This document shows, piece after piece, positions 47,662 through 61,104 of a DNA stretch of 64,000 nt; the stretch's first letter is position 1; each line of letters begins with the position of its first letter. A program made the position numbers and the translations under genes. Under the pieces are notes generated by a model. It saw only the letters and a program-made list of their open reading frames with translations. It was not told where the DNA came from and did not search any database. Source of the stretch: Utricularia gibba (taxonomy: Eukaryota > Streptophyta > Magnoliopsida > Lamiales > Lentibulariaceae); the NCBI GenBank assembly GCA_002189035.1, contig NEEC01000004.1, positions 2,480,001 to 2,544,000 of the forward strand, read 5' to 3'.

Positions 47662-48546
47662 ATGGAGGAATCTAAACTGAAGGAGTTACTTAAGTTCATG
47701 CATCTGGAAATTTAGGATGAGCTTCATCAGGAGATGCAAACACCGGCATTGGAAACACGCTCAAGAAGCAATAGAGGAAACCTCAAATATCAATAGAATA
47801 CAAAAGGACGAATCTCACTATTCGACTCAAAGGATAGGAATCGGAACTCTTTGACTAGAGATCCCTAAATACGACGGCGCCACTGAACCATTAAGATGGA
47901 TCAATCGTTGCAAGCAAGCATTCAAGTATCATAAAACTCCAAAGGAAATCAATGTTGCAGTTGTGACTGCATAGTTGAAGGGCTCTACAGAAGACTGATT
48001 CATCTAGATCTAGGATAAATATTTTGAGCTAACTTGGTCACTCACCACAAGTAAAACTATGACCTTGAAACGGTTATCACAAAAGGAATTTGAGGAGCGA
48101 AAGCCGAAAAATTTGTGCTTCCATTGCGATGAAATTTTTTTCCATAGACATAAATGTAAGAAATTATTTTTGATCGAGTTCTTTGATGAGCAGGATGAAG
48201 TTGAGGAGGAAAGGGAAGTTCATATTTCAATCAATTCTATTACCGGTAGCTTGGACCAACCAAGCAAAGAGCAACTTACTTTGGTAAAAGTGAAATTGTC
48301 AAGTCAAGAATACTCTTGCACAAGAAATTGCTCAATAATTCAGATCTCATTGTTACTCCGAGGAAAAGATTGAGGGCTTTTGTGCCTCATGGAGATTCAA
48401 TCAGTTGCCCTGGGTATTGTGATCAAGTTGACATCAGTGTGGGATCTTATGTATGCATGCAGACATTATATGTGTTTCTACTAGATAATTTTGATGAGAT
48501 TCTTGGTTATGATTGTGTTACGTGTCGTTTTCTCAACAAATTTTAA
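47662..48546 (+). pseudogene. Chromovirus gag and protease relic
   Basis: The gag start (M-E-E-S-K-L-K-E-L) at 47662 is cut by a stop after 18 codons, and further gag-like sequence continues in broken frames. The open part 48059-48373 carries the chromovirus knuckle L-C-F-H-C-D-E-I...H-K-C near 48114-48155. The part 48316-48546 shows protease-like I-S-C-P-G-Y-C-D and L-D-N-F-D-E-I-L-G-Y-D before the nested element begins. Not functional. Confidence 0.75.
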
Positions 48547-49757
48547 ATATATAAAACGTAAAACACAAAAGAACATAGTACGAGTATTGATATCAGGGAG
48601 TTGAGTATTGCGAAAAGTGTTTTGTAGGAAGCTTTCACAAATTGTCACATATTTGTAAAATGAGGTTTTTGAAATGTAGAAATAAAAGTTATAACCTAAG
48701 TGATGGACCTTGACTAAGGTTGCAATTCCTGGGAAGTGGACTCCGTTTCCTCCTTTTGTCTATCCTAACCTCGGTTTTCACTGATTCCTTCAGAATGGCT
48801 AGTTATAGGAGCAAGGAATAATCTGATTGACAAGGAGACACGGTAATAGCCTCATGTGATTTCCCCTTGGACAATTAAGAAGATAAGAGGATTGTTGTCG
48901 ATTGCCTTCAAAACCAAATTGTGTGTGTGCACAGCTGTCGCCAATGATCAGTGGCGAGTACGAGGTCACTACCCGTCCATTGTCGCGGTGCCTCGGCCAC
49001 AAACAATTCGCTACTTCCCTCAAATTGGTTATGACTATGATACTTGTTTACTTGGGGACAACCTGTACAGGGCTAACCCATTCACTATCAGAAATATGAT
49101 AGATTATACCCATTCACTATCAAAAATACTTCCTATGACCACTTCAATCATAGGAAGGTTCAATCTCCTTTTGATTTGACGAATTGGCTTGGTTCTCTCC
49201 TCCAAATAGATACGACGAGTGCATATGGAGGGGCTTATTCCTTTGATATCTGTCAATGTCCACCCATCCTAGAGCACACTTTTGAGTTTTTCCTCTTGTT
49301 CCAGTGTTAGTATACAAGAGATAATAGTAGGTAAAGTCTCATTTTTTCCTAGAAATAAATACTTCAAATGTTCGGGCAGTGTTTTTAACTCAAGTAATGG
49401 GGCACGAATAATAGAAGGAATCAGCTGTTTTTCAGGCATTTCCAAGCTCAGAAAAGTGACGTCAAAAAATTCAGATTTTTTTAGGAAAATATTCAAGATA
49501 ACTTAAAAGTTCGAAATCAGGAAAAGAAATACGATTAGAAGCAAAGTTTTCAGTAAGGCATGTGAGCAAGGAATCTTGCTCATGAACCATCGCTAAGTGT
49601 TCTACATTTGCGTCAGATGTAGAGATCGAACAAATCTCATTAATCTGAGTCCAAATATTGTATGGCTTTGTCCACGCTGAAGTCCAACACCTGTCTATTG
49701 TAGGGAGATTGTGCCGGCTTGGACATCAATTTTGATGTCTGTAGTAGCCATAAACAG

Positions 49758-50204
49758 TCATCCCAAAATAATGGACTCCGAAATCGTGAAATTTTTACTC
49801 TCCATGAGAATAACTAAAAAGTCAGTAGGAAAAATTAAATCTTTAACAAGGACAAATACGTCATCGACTCTACCATCAGACTTCACATGTGATCTATCGG
49901 CTAATTGAAAAACAACACTAGTAGGCTTAAGTTTACCTAGCTTAGATGTAAGAGAAAGATAAAGGGATCTAGGCATAACATTAACCGATACTCCTAAATC
50001 ACACATGGAAACTGAAATTTTTGTCTCGCCAATAGTAACAGGTATGGAAAACATACCTGGATCCTTACATTTTAGTGGAAGACTTCTCTGAATAATTGCT
50101 GAAATATTTTCAGTCAAGCGAATTACCTCTTCCACTTTTGCCTTCTTCTTGAGGTCACACAAGTCCTTCAACATTTTTGCATATTTGGGCACTTGATCTA
50201 TCAT
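49758..50204 (-). pseudogene. Gypsy retropepsin (aspartic protease) part of the nested element
   Basis: It has C-D-L-G-V-S-V-N-V-M-P where the family has D-L-G-A/S-S-V-N-L-M-P, then the L-A-D-R-S strand and P-T-D-F-L-V-I. The end I-L-G would continue into R-P-F-L-A. It is open over 148 codons, but the surrounding polyprotein is broken. Confidence 0.75.
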
Positions 50205-50652
50205 GTCCAGTAAAGGGGATGTTCACGTTGACCTTCTTCATCACCTCTATGAATTCTTTTAGTCCACGTTTGTCCTTACTCTTCCTTCCAAGTTTCATAG
50301 GAAAATGAGGTGGAATGACTAGAGACTTGGGTTGATCAACTTCTTGTGTCTCCTTCTCCTTCACTTCTTCAGGTGGCGTCAGTACAACAACGTTATGGAC
50401 TAGAGAACCATCATGATTCTCTAAAATAATCTCCTCATCCACATCATCATCGATGTCTAAGACTTCTAATAATTTTTCTTTAGATCTGTCCACCTTAGTC
50501 AGGATCCATGGGTAAGGTTCTGGAAGATCCTTCCCACTTCTTAAAGATATTGCATTGATGTGCTCTAGGTTCTTCACTGGTTGGGATGGCAGTACTCCTT
50601 GCATCTCCAGTCGGTTCATGGCTTGCACTAGCTGGGTGATTTGGGTTTGCAT
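50155..50652 (-). pseudogene. Gypsy gag C-terminal part of the nested element
   Basis: An acidic, low-complexity gag tail with N-A-I-S-L-R-S-G, a motif usual at the end of Athila/Tat gag proteins. It overlaps the protease frame by about 50 bases, so a frameshift separates them. Confidence 0.65.
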
Positions 50653-51539
50653 GCTTGTAATTTATCTATCCATATCTTTTTGAGTGGCATGCATCTTGAT
50701 GGTACTTTCGGCAAGAGACTTCACCATGGACTCCAGATTATGATTTGACTGATAAGGAACAAAAGGTTAATCTGTAACTCCAATGATTTGTAAGGGTTGA
50801 GGTGGAGCAATGAGAGTTTTCTAAGGATAGAGGATGGTGATAGTCCATACTGCCACTCCAAGGCTTGCTCAGTTAGACTAAAAGGGAAGACTCGCAGCTT
50901 GACTTGGTTCTCCATTGCATCTTTTGCATGCATGAATGCACAAAAAATGTAGGCGATTGAGCTGTCATTTCTTCGTCGGTAGATGAACTATAAATTACTT
51001 CTCTCTTTTTCACAAATAATGTGCGCTCAATCTCCAGATCTAAGGAGCACAAGATTTCTTGGTATGATCTCAAGCTTCGATGACCCTTCAGTGGAGTTAA
51101 ATGCATAAAAACAAAGAAAAACAGAAACAAAAGAAAAACAAGAAGAAAGGAAGAAAAAGAAAAGAAAAACAATTCGCTACTTCCCTTGAATCGATAGGGT
51201 TGGAGTTGGTGCTCTTCACCTTGCTCTTCATCAAGACCCGCGAGGAGTGGCCTGCTACTCATGGACCGCGACTAAAAGTCGTTACAGAAAGACTGTAACA
51301 AGACACGTGGAAGTGTGCAAAATCCGGAATGAATTCAACGAAGAAACGAGTTTAGTGTTCAAGACTTGGAAGTAAACTTCATCTTCTCCCAGAAACTAAA
51401 AGAGTTTAGCCCAAAAGAGCCATGAAAACAGAAACAAAAATAGAAGCTAAGTGTTCTTCCTCCCTTAGAGGAGAGGAAGAACCAAAAGTTCTAAGTGCCA
51501 AAAAAAATATCCAAAGTCCGAAAATAAGTCTTGCAAGTT

Positions 51540-52900
51540 GGTTTTATATCACTCCTCACGTGTATAAACTCCTTCAGTATCTTTTGGAACAAAATGCTGC
51601 TACCCCTTTTCAGCAAAAATAGTTGAGTAAGCTACTTGGTTATGATTTTCAAATTGTGTATAAATCAGGCAAGGAGAATGTGGCAGCGGACGCACTCTCA
51701 CACATGGATCCTAATCCTCAACTTGAGATGGCTGCAATTTCAATGCCCCAGTTTCCCTTATTTGATGAAATTCGTGATTATATGCGCACCACATCTTCTA
51801 TGCAGGAATTATTAATTGAAATTCAGGAAGGGAGAAAGTCATCTACATGGAAAATTTCAAATGGTTTGATAATGTATAAAAATCGAGTTTTTGTTGATGC
51901 AAAGTCCCTTCCAAAAAGAATTATGACAGCTTCATGAAGGAAGTCAAAAAACTATCAAGAGAATTCAAAGAGATTTTTTCTAGAAGGATATGGCTGAGGA
52001 AATTCACATTTTTGTGGCAGATTGTGTGACATGTCAAAGGAATAAAACGGAGCAGTTGCATCCAAGTGGACTCTTACAACCTTTGTGGATACCAGAACAA
52101 ATATGGGCTGAAATCTCACTTGATTTTGTGGTGGGGTTACCGTTGTCCAAAGGAAAAAATATGACTTAGTAGTGGTGGATCAGCTCAATTAGTATGCTCA
52201 CCTTATTACCCTTAAACATCCTTATACGGCAATCACAGTAGCTAAGCTTTTCTTTGATCATGTGTTTAAACTTCATGGGTTACAGAAGCAATTATTAGTG
52301 ATCGCGACCCTAAGTTTACAAGTTTATTTTGGAAAGAACTATTCCAACTTTTAGGAAATAAGCTTTGCTTCACTATGGCTTATCATCCCTAGGCAAATGG
52401 TCAAACTGAGAGGGTGAACAATACCCTTGAAACTTACCTCAGATGTCTAACATGAGATTGCCCTCATCAATGGACTGATTACTTAGCTTGGGTAGAGTAT
52501 GCGTATAACATTAGTTACCATAGCAGTGTTGGATTCTCTCCTTTTGAATTGGTATATGGGAGATCACCGCTCACTTTGTTACATTATGAAGGAGGAGCAA
52601 AAGTTGCAATAGTTGACATAAAGCTTAAGGATCGAGATGCATTGATGAGTTTGGGAAAAGAAAAATTACTGAAGAGTCAACAATTGATGATAGATACTAC
52701 AACAAATCTCATAAGCACATCAAATATCGAGTGGGGGATTTGGTGTGGCTCAAGCTTGCAATACCCCAACAGAGAGCCTTCCTAAGCAGAAAGCATTCCA
52801 AGCTCCACCCAAAGTACTTCAGACTCTTCCCAGTTAAGGAAAGGATTGGTAGCTTGGCCTATAAATTAGAATTCCCTCCTGGAATGCAATTGTACCGTCT
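51540..52900 (+). pseudogene. Chromovirus RNase H end and integrase relic
   Basis: The RNase H end shows L-G-Y-D-F-Q-I-V-Y-K-S-G-K-E-N and A-A-D-A-L-S (51630-51700). Integrase parts follow: an H-H-C-C finger with C-V-T-C-Q-R-N-K near 52026, S-L-D-F-V-V-G-L-P near 52120, D-R-D-P-K-F near 52305, and a run around 52380-52470 with A-N-G-Q-T-E-R-V-N. Then come Y-N-I-S-Y-H-S-S and P-F-E-L-V-Y-G-R-S-P (52505-52570). A GPY/F-like stretch Y-F-R-L-F-P-V-K-E-R-I-G lies near 52820. Several stops and frame changes. Confidence 0.8.
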
Positions 52901-52905
52901 TTTAT

Positions 52906-53130
52906 GTGATTAAACTCAAGCAGTGCAAAGGGAATCCACAAGAGGCGCAAACCCTACCGGACAATCTACAAGAAGTTGAGATTGAACCTCAAGCGGTTCT
53001 CGAGCTCAGAGGATCCTCTACTAACACAGAGATACTGGTGCACTGGAAGAATTATTCATCGGCAGAAGCTACTTGGGAAAACTTAGGTGCTATTAAGGAA
53101 AGGTACCCTGATTTCTTTGATTCAGCATAA
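52906..53130 (+). pseudogene. Chromodomain at the integrase C-terminus
   Basis: The tail has V-S-K-L-K-Q-type lead-in (shifted frame), then I-L-V-H-W-K-N-Y, E-A-T-W-E and F-F, the core pattern of the chromodomains that direct chromoviruses to heterochromatin. It ends 12 bases before the 3' LTR. Confidence 0.8.
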
Positions 53131-53141
53131 GCCTGATGGGA

Positions 53142-53459
53142 TGTCATGGGAAATTATTCACCCCATGCTAGAGACAACATCTGAGCAACAGCAAAAGAGA
53201 GGCAGAAATCAAGCTGAATGATTATAGTTTATTTCAAGAAGAAACCGAGAGTTGTAGGAAGAGAAATATAAAAGAAATATCATTTTGTAATAGTAGGGAC
53301 TTTTAAAAAGAAAACCTCTAGCTTTGTTTCTTAAAAACTCAGCATAACTCCTAAGAAATTTTCGATGTGTAAACCCAATTCATTTGGGCTTTTTTCTTCA
53401 ACCCCTTTTAATGTGTGAATGCAAAGACTTGTTACTCATTTGCAAACTTTTGCTTGTCA
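53142..53459 (+). repeat. Chromovirus 3' LTR
   Basis: TGTCATGGGAAATTATTC...TTTTGCTTGTCA. It is 15 bases shorter than the 5' LTR and carries scattered substitutions. Confidence 0.9.
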
Positions 53460-53466
53460 CATTAAC

Positions 53467-55248
53467 CAAATGAAATATTGTCCAAATCATTATTGGTAAT
53501 TGCAAATGAGCTGATTCAATCACATTAAAAGTTTCTATGGGTTATTTATATTTTTTTCTATTTTCTCATACATTTTGATCATTAGCATTAGAAATTTTTG
53601 CTAAAAAACCTCTTAGACATGCCTTTTCATCTTTATGAAAGAGATGGGGTTATACATTTTTTTTTTAAAAAAAGGTTTTTTAGCTCTTGAACATATCGAA
53701 AAATTAGTATATGCACATACTAATACTTGTGTGCTTCTAATAACTTTTCATAAGTGTACTAAAGATGAGATAAAATGCTAGGATATTTATTACGAGATAT
53801 TTAAATTCTTTGAATATCAAGTTGATGGTATTAGTGTGACATCCAATATTCATTTGAATGAGATTAATGGATCTAGAAATCAATGTAATGGATAATCTGT
53901 TAAAATATAATATTGATGATATGAGTGGTTGATAATAAGTCAAATATTTTATAGCAATTGTGATATGTCTTATAATTTATTTTTAATATTCCCTTAATTT
54001 AACTTGAAATATGTTATTTATCTATGTACTTCTAATTGTTTTTATATCATTTTTTCATAACCACTTATGCATTTGAACATATTAAATGTCTTTAATTACC
54101 ATCATAATTCTTGTCATAATCATTCACAATTTTATTTAGTTACAGTGATATTTAGGAAAAAAAATATTATATATTATTAATAATCATAATATTAAAAATA
54201 GGATTCATATCGTAAAATATAATACTTTATAATTACACATATCTCATATCTTGCATCAATATGTTTAGGTGTGGGAATGTCTCATACCCAACAATCTTGC
54301 TTTGCATGTGCATTATTTTGTGTTGCATATTCTGAAAAACATGTAGAGAAATAGCACTAGATGGATCTAATTAGGAAAAAAGTATGAGTTGAGTTGCTGT
54401 AAAGATATCCAAAATACATCATTTTAAAAAAGTATCATTAATTAGTATTGATATAAATAATATGATCTACGATATAAAATTTGGGAGAAAACGATGTATT
54501 AAAGATTTGATGATTTTAGGTAGGACAATGGATCCACGAACTCTGGGTCTAGAGCTATAGAATATTGCGTGAGCATGATTTTACACACCAATGATGTGCA
54601 TAAATTCGTTTTGCATTAACAAACATGGATGACCATCACACTCGTCTTGTCCAAGACGCTTGGGATACCTCTCCAGTTTTGTTTTACTTACAGGTTGCAA
54701 GTGCATGGGTTGTAAGAGATCTGGAGTGGTCTTCATTATCCTACTACCTCATCAAATGCGTTCTCATGGATATACATCCCCATCTTTTCATGATCCAATT
54801 TGAAAAACTCCAAGAAAATATATTGATTGGTGAATTCTGTAGCCACACCGCTGTCTTATTTTTGCGGCCGGGCAGTTGCGTGGATTGGTGGACATCATTT
54901 TTCACCAATCGCATCTCATCGCCTTCGCATTCATTCCTAGGTATGAACACAGGAGATTCCTCAACCCATTTTGTTACATGACATAAATATTTTTTAAGTG
55001 GGATAGAAAAACATTATATGTTTTTTTTTGTTCATTTTATCCAACCGATGGAAGTGGCAAAAATAACTAGTAAATACTTGCCAAGATATTTTGGACAAGT
55101 AGAGAATTTAATACAAGGCAAGTTTTATACGGCTCTAAAATCTGGATCCAATACCCGATCTGCCCTTGTCTTCTTCCTCGTGCAGTCTTCTTATAACCAC
55201 CAATCTAACCACTGGCAGCAGCATTACCGAAGGGGCTTGAGTTAAACT
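53467..55248. other. Spacer upstream of the RD21-like gene
   Basis: AT-rich to about 54600. An ATG-initiated open frame at 54625-54981 (118 codons) has no recognisable family. The protease promoter should lie in the last few hundred bases. Confidence 0.35.
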
Positions 55249-57222
<1,974 letters not shown>

Positions 57223-57938
57223 TAGCGCGGCTGGGTTCCACGCTCCATTTCAACATGGCCGCTTCCTGTCTATCTCTTGTAATTTATGCTTCTTGGGCAT
57301 CTGTCTCATGTGTACATTGCCTGCCAGATCACCGCAGGTGATTTGTATAATTTGTACTTCAAGACACGTATAATTTGCTGATCCGACTGCCCAAAGACTG
57401 ATTTTCTAGAACACCGACGTGGTGGATTTCAAAACAATTCTCAGACGACATTCAGGGTTGGTGTTTTCAACCATGACGCATCAGGTCTGAACGAAGCCAT
57501 AACTACAGAGAATAGATAAGAATCACAGCACTGCATTTTCTCCCCACAATCCACAACTCGTTGGATATCTATATCAAATACACAACCTCATGCGCTTCTT
57601 CTATCAGTAAAACTACCACAGAGCGTAGTACGCATAAAACGGATGCCATGATTTGGGGTGCATTCAATTGCTTGCATGCTCATGCCTTGTATGACAGACA
57701 GAGAGACAGATAGATAGATAGATAGATAGACATACTCTGCAATCAGCAAGGGTATCCACTAAAGCACACAAGGCCTTTACTTAGCAATACAGACACGGCA
57801 CGATATCATACAATGTAACAGAAGGAAGAATGTGCTGTATAGTCAGCACATACAACATGAAATAGTTAGTGGACCGGATGGCTGACTGACTCATTGCTTG
57901 ATTTCTGAGGACCTCAAGCGAAATTGAGAAAAGCAACT
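57223..57938. other. Convergent 3' interval of RD21-like and SLY1/GID2 genes
   Basis: Holds the 3' untranslated regions of both genes and a (GATA)n microsatellite at about 57709-57730. No further gene. Confidence 0.5.
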
Positions 57939-58463
57939 TCAATTCCTCCGATTTTTGGAACTTATCATTTCGAAATACTTGAGTGACAGTAAGGAGACCG
58001 AAAGATTCACCTCATCCTTTCCCCATCGCGCCTTAGGCCTAGGCACCGCCGCCTGAGCTGGAGGAAGCGAAGGCCAGGAAGGCGGAGCTTGCGAAGACGA
58101 AGAAGGCTTCAGCAGCGGCCAGAGATGGCTCGAGTACAAGCGACGGAAGCCGCCAAGCGCGGAAACCACGGATCGCAACTGTAACGGGCTACGGTGGTAA
58201 TTCTTAGTGCACATCACCTCCCAGATACGATCGTCGTTTGCCGTGCGATTCCATTGGCGGCAGACGCAAGCTGCCTTCGCCAGGGTGCTTCCGTCTTCCA
58301 CTCGCCGCAGAATTTCGTACAACAAATTCTCGTCCATCAGGGCAAGCTCCGTTTCTTTGCGAATTTCTTCTTCCAGCTTGATCTTCTTGTTGCTTTCATC
58401 TTCAGCACGAGGCTCACACACTGGAGATCCACATCCAACGCCGTCGTGGAGGTCGCGTTTCAT
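57939..58463 (-). CDS. GID2: Gibberellin-signalling F-box protein SLY1/GID2, 174 residues
   Basis: SLY1/GID2 is the F-box subunit of the SCF ubiquitin ligase that targets DELLA repressors when gibberellin is bound by GID1. The ATG at 58461-58463 (M-K-R-D-L) is chosen because M-K-R starts the family; an in-frame ATG 44 codons upstream would add an unrelated stretch. The acidic N-terminal part has a K-K-I-K cluster. The F-box is at about residues 44-84 (M-D-E-N-L-L-Y-E-I-L, T-L-A-K-A-A-C-V-C-R-Q-W). The GGF region follows (L-R-S-V-V-S-A-L-G-G-F-R-R-L, W-P-L) at about 98-119, then the LSL region (G-K-D-E-V-N-L-S-V-S-L-L-S-L) near 148-163. Both DELLA-binding modules are intact. Compared with SLY1, a Ser/Pro/Ala-rich insert of about 20 residues separates them. 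Single exon, as in its relatives. Confidence 0.94.
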   Translation of the reverse strand: MKRDLHDGVGCGSPVCEPRAEDESNKKIKLEEEIRKETELALMDENLLYEILRRVEDGSTLAKAACVCRQWNRTANDDRIWEVMCTKNYHRSPLQLRSVVSALGGFRRLYSSHLWPLLKPSSSSQAPPSWPSLPPAQAAVPRPKARWGKDEVNLSVSLLSLKYFEMISSKNRRN

Positions 58464-59269
58464 CGCCGGATCTTCCGCGGACCCGAAAGAGAGCCGTAGA
58501 CTGAATTGGGCTGGAACCAAAACAAAGGTTTTTGTCTTTATCAAGAATGACGTTTTCGTCCCTCTGAAGAAAGTTTGGGACGATTGAATCCCCATATTTT
58601 ATAATATTTCCAAGCAAGCCCTTTTTTATGTCCCATAATTTTCCCAATTGGTGAGACATGGAAAACGGATGGGTCGCCGGAGACGAGACGTGAGGATGCG
58701 ACTCGGGATAGAGTTATACTGTTTATTTATGCTACGTACTTTAAAAAAATAATAATAAATATAGGAAACCTTCATCTCATTTTGCATTTTTAGGGCTCGT
58801 TTAGTTGCATGATAAGTTAAACATAGGTTTGAATTATTAAGATGTGGGTTACTCGGGTATAATTTGATAATGTGTTTGGTTAATAGATATAATACTGTAA
58901 TAATTAACTAATAAAGAGTTCACATTGCGATTTCGACAATATCAAAGCCTTTCTACACAGCAAATTTAGCATCAAATTCTTGAGTGCAGCAAAATCTTGC
59001 TTGGTATTGAGATTTAAAGAACCTGTTATGGTAGTACATGAGACATAATAAAGAGTGCAAGTATGACATACTCTAAATGAACTTCAACTTCATTAGTTTT
59101 TGGATATACAATGAGAACTAGTACACATGATCAATTGTTTGTATAACCAAACTTATATAGATGGATAGTTGGAAAATTACTTTTGCTAAGCTTTATATAA
59201 TTAGATCTAATCTGCACTACAAAACAACTAAGTTAGCAAGTACATCAGCATACTAATACTCATTGGGTG
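58464..59269. other. SLY1/GID2 upstream region with one Harbinger-like end
   Basis: The promoter and leader lie next to 58464. At 58793-58808, GGGCTCGTTTAGTTGC preceded by TTA resembles the Harbinger end seen at 16530. No matching second end was found, so it may be a truncated Tourist-like element. Confidence 0.3.
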
Positions 59270-59650
59270 GCTACACAATATGTTATTCTCTATTTGAAAG
59301 AGACTCTAGATTATGAGTTAATGTATAAGTGCCAAGAGGATATTCCATTCATACATATTGTGTTGTCAATTAGACAACCTGCCCCTTCGTAATAAGGTCT
59401 CTTATAGGTTATTGTATTATTTTAGGCTCATCTCGCATATTTTGGAAGACTAAAAAGCAAAACATTGTAGTATAAATACCTTCCAAAGCTGAGTATAGAA
59501 GCTTGGAACATTGTTTGTAAATTGCTTTTGGTGTCCTATGTGCTACAAGACATGAACGTTTTTATACAACTTTCAATTCTTTTATTTTTTGACACTAAAT
59601 GAACCACACATATTGCTAAAAATCCCTCCAATGTCATCAATTTGGTTTAT
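59270..59650 (+). mobile_element. Copia RNase H relic
   Basis: Translation in broken frames gives R-S-L-I-G-Y-C-I-I-L-G-S-S, W-K-T-K-K-Q-N and A-E-Y-R-S-L (about 59395-59505). F-F-D-T-K and H-I-A-K-N-P follow near 59585-59630. These are successive motifs of copia RNase H. Dead by several stops. Confidence 0.7.
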
Positions 59651-61104
59651 TGAAGCTTTGCTACATTAACTTCTTTGATCAAATGGGTGACAGGTTTCCG
59701 AAGTCATTATCCAATCCATGTCTTAACAAAGGGATTTTACAATTTGGATTGACCATTGGATTTCCCATTCCAACTTGAGAGAGCAGTGGAAAATGAATTC
59801 ATAGAACTATCTATAAGAACAAAATATCTTTTCAATTTTGTCATTGTTCTTCCTGATGTATTTAATATGGCAAATTCTTCCACTTCAATCAATTATCTTT
59901 TCAACAACTCCTCTTCATAAGCCAACTTACTATCCAAGAGGTAGTAAAATTTATTTCTTTTGCAAGATACAAAGTAGAGATAAAATCTAAAAAGTTTCTT
60001 TGACAACACCATAAAATAGTGTAACTTAAAAATTTCTCTCAATAGAACTAAAAAATTAAAATAAAATGTAAATGCAGTAATGCATATTGTTTCATAATAA
60101 ATTTTGAAAGAAACTAAAATGTAAAACATTTAAAGGTATAGAAGGAATATTGATCACACATAGTTGATTTTTAAAAGAAATATGAAGCTGAAACCAAATA
60201 CAAATTATTATGATTTTTTTAGTGAATGAAAGATAAATGATGAACCTTAAGTAAAAGTACTATTTTTGAAATGAAAATCATTCTCAACTATATTTGATAT
60301 TTCCACTTTTCTTTGGGTTTTTCGGATACTTGGTTATAGAAATAAAGAATTAACTACGTTCCCTTACACTTTATTACAAGGAGCCATAAGAATTGACTCA
60401 TAAATTTTTTTGCGGATTTTGCATACCTTGCAAGGAAACTTAATGTTGTTCTAATACTGTAACATAATCATCATTTCTTCTATTAACTACAATCATGTCC
60501 TACACATCAAAGTTCATCGTTAATATCATTTCTTCTTCAAAAATCATGGAAGATGTCTTTTTGAAGGAGATCTTGTTTGTCACCTAATATTGTCTTGTTT
60601 TTCAACTATCTATCAGATATAATTCTCCAACTATATACTTATATAACGAAACTCAAAAAAAGATTAAATAAAACATAACAATAAATATAATTATTCTTAT
60701 ATAAGTAAAACCTATCATTTCTATTGTAGATTTTTAATTAGACAACTTTAATCATATATAAATATAGAAAAAAATATAAAATATGATAATAAAATAATAC
60801 TTAACATCTACAGACGCATCAATTGAGGTTACAAAAGTGCAACAGCTTATCACAAGACGAAATACATACACTTAGAAGAATCATATAAACATGAGACTTC
60901 ATTGAAAAAATAGAAGATAAAACAAGCTTAAATTTCAAATGGGCAATAATCAATACAACTTCTAACACTTCTTGCATCATATGATTCATTAGTATAGATT
61001 TAATAGCATTGCTACTTTGGTTCCTCTTGCAATGGAAAATGAGCATCATCTCATGGATCAAAAGGGCTAACTACCATTAAAAGATGGAAGTCTCAATTAT
61101 GGAC
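59651..61104. other. Intergenic, AT-rich
   Basis: No gene or repeat family recognised. A minus-strand stretch near 60400 with scattered cysteines was not convincing. Confidence 0.3.

Larger units (their letters stand above)
48523..51500 (-). mobile_element. Nested Ty3/gypsy element, reverse orientation, internally deleted
   Basis: On the minus strand it reads: a gag start region near 51262 (G-L-D-E-E-Q-G-E-E-H), gag C-terminus (50155-50652), retropepsin (49758-50204), and the lead-in to reverse transcriptase (49269-49496; L-P-E-H-L-K-Y-L-F-L, like the relic at 2.6 kb). Sequence at 49025-48523 corresponds to 6340-6840. RT, RNase H and integrase are missing. The left edge TGTCGTTTTCTC at 48523 is supported by the other copy; the right edge is approximate. 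Confidence 0.7.
47292..53459 (+). mobile_element. Full-length dead chromovirus (Ty3/gypsy) with a nested element
   Basis: Two LTRs (47292-47624 and 53142-53459), a tRNA primer site, a chromovirus zinc knuckle, protease, RNase H, integrase and chromodomain lie in order. Both outer flanks are CATTAAC (47285-47291 and 53460-53466), an identical 7-base match that includes the target duplication; 5 bases are usual for this group. The reverse transcriptase is missing and its place is taken by a reverse-oriented gypsy element (about 48523-51500). Stops and frameshifts throughout the genes and clear divergence between the LTRs point to an old insertion. Confidence 0.9.

Noticed and set aside
47292-53459. 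Possibility that the retroelement is an endogenous pararetrovirus
   Set aside because: It has LTRs, a tRNA primer site, an integrase and a chromodomain and no movement-protein or coat-type sequence, so it is a retrotransposon.
54625-54981. ATG-initiated open frame of 118 codons
   Set aside because: No recognisable domain, no splice-joined neighbours and no clear coding bias.
58793-58808. Harbinger/Tourist-like terminal sequence with a TTA flank
   Set aside because: Only one end is visible, so an element cannot be defined. Kept as a note in the SLY1 upstream entry.
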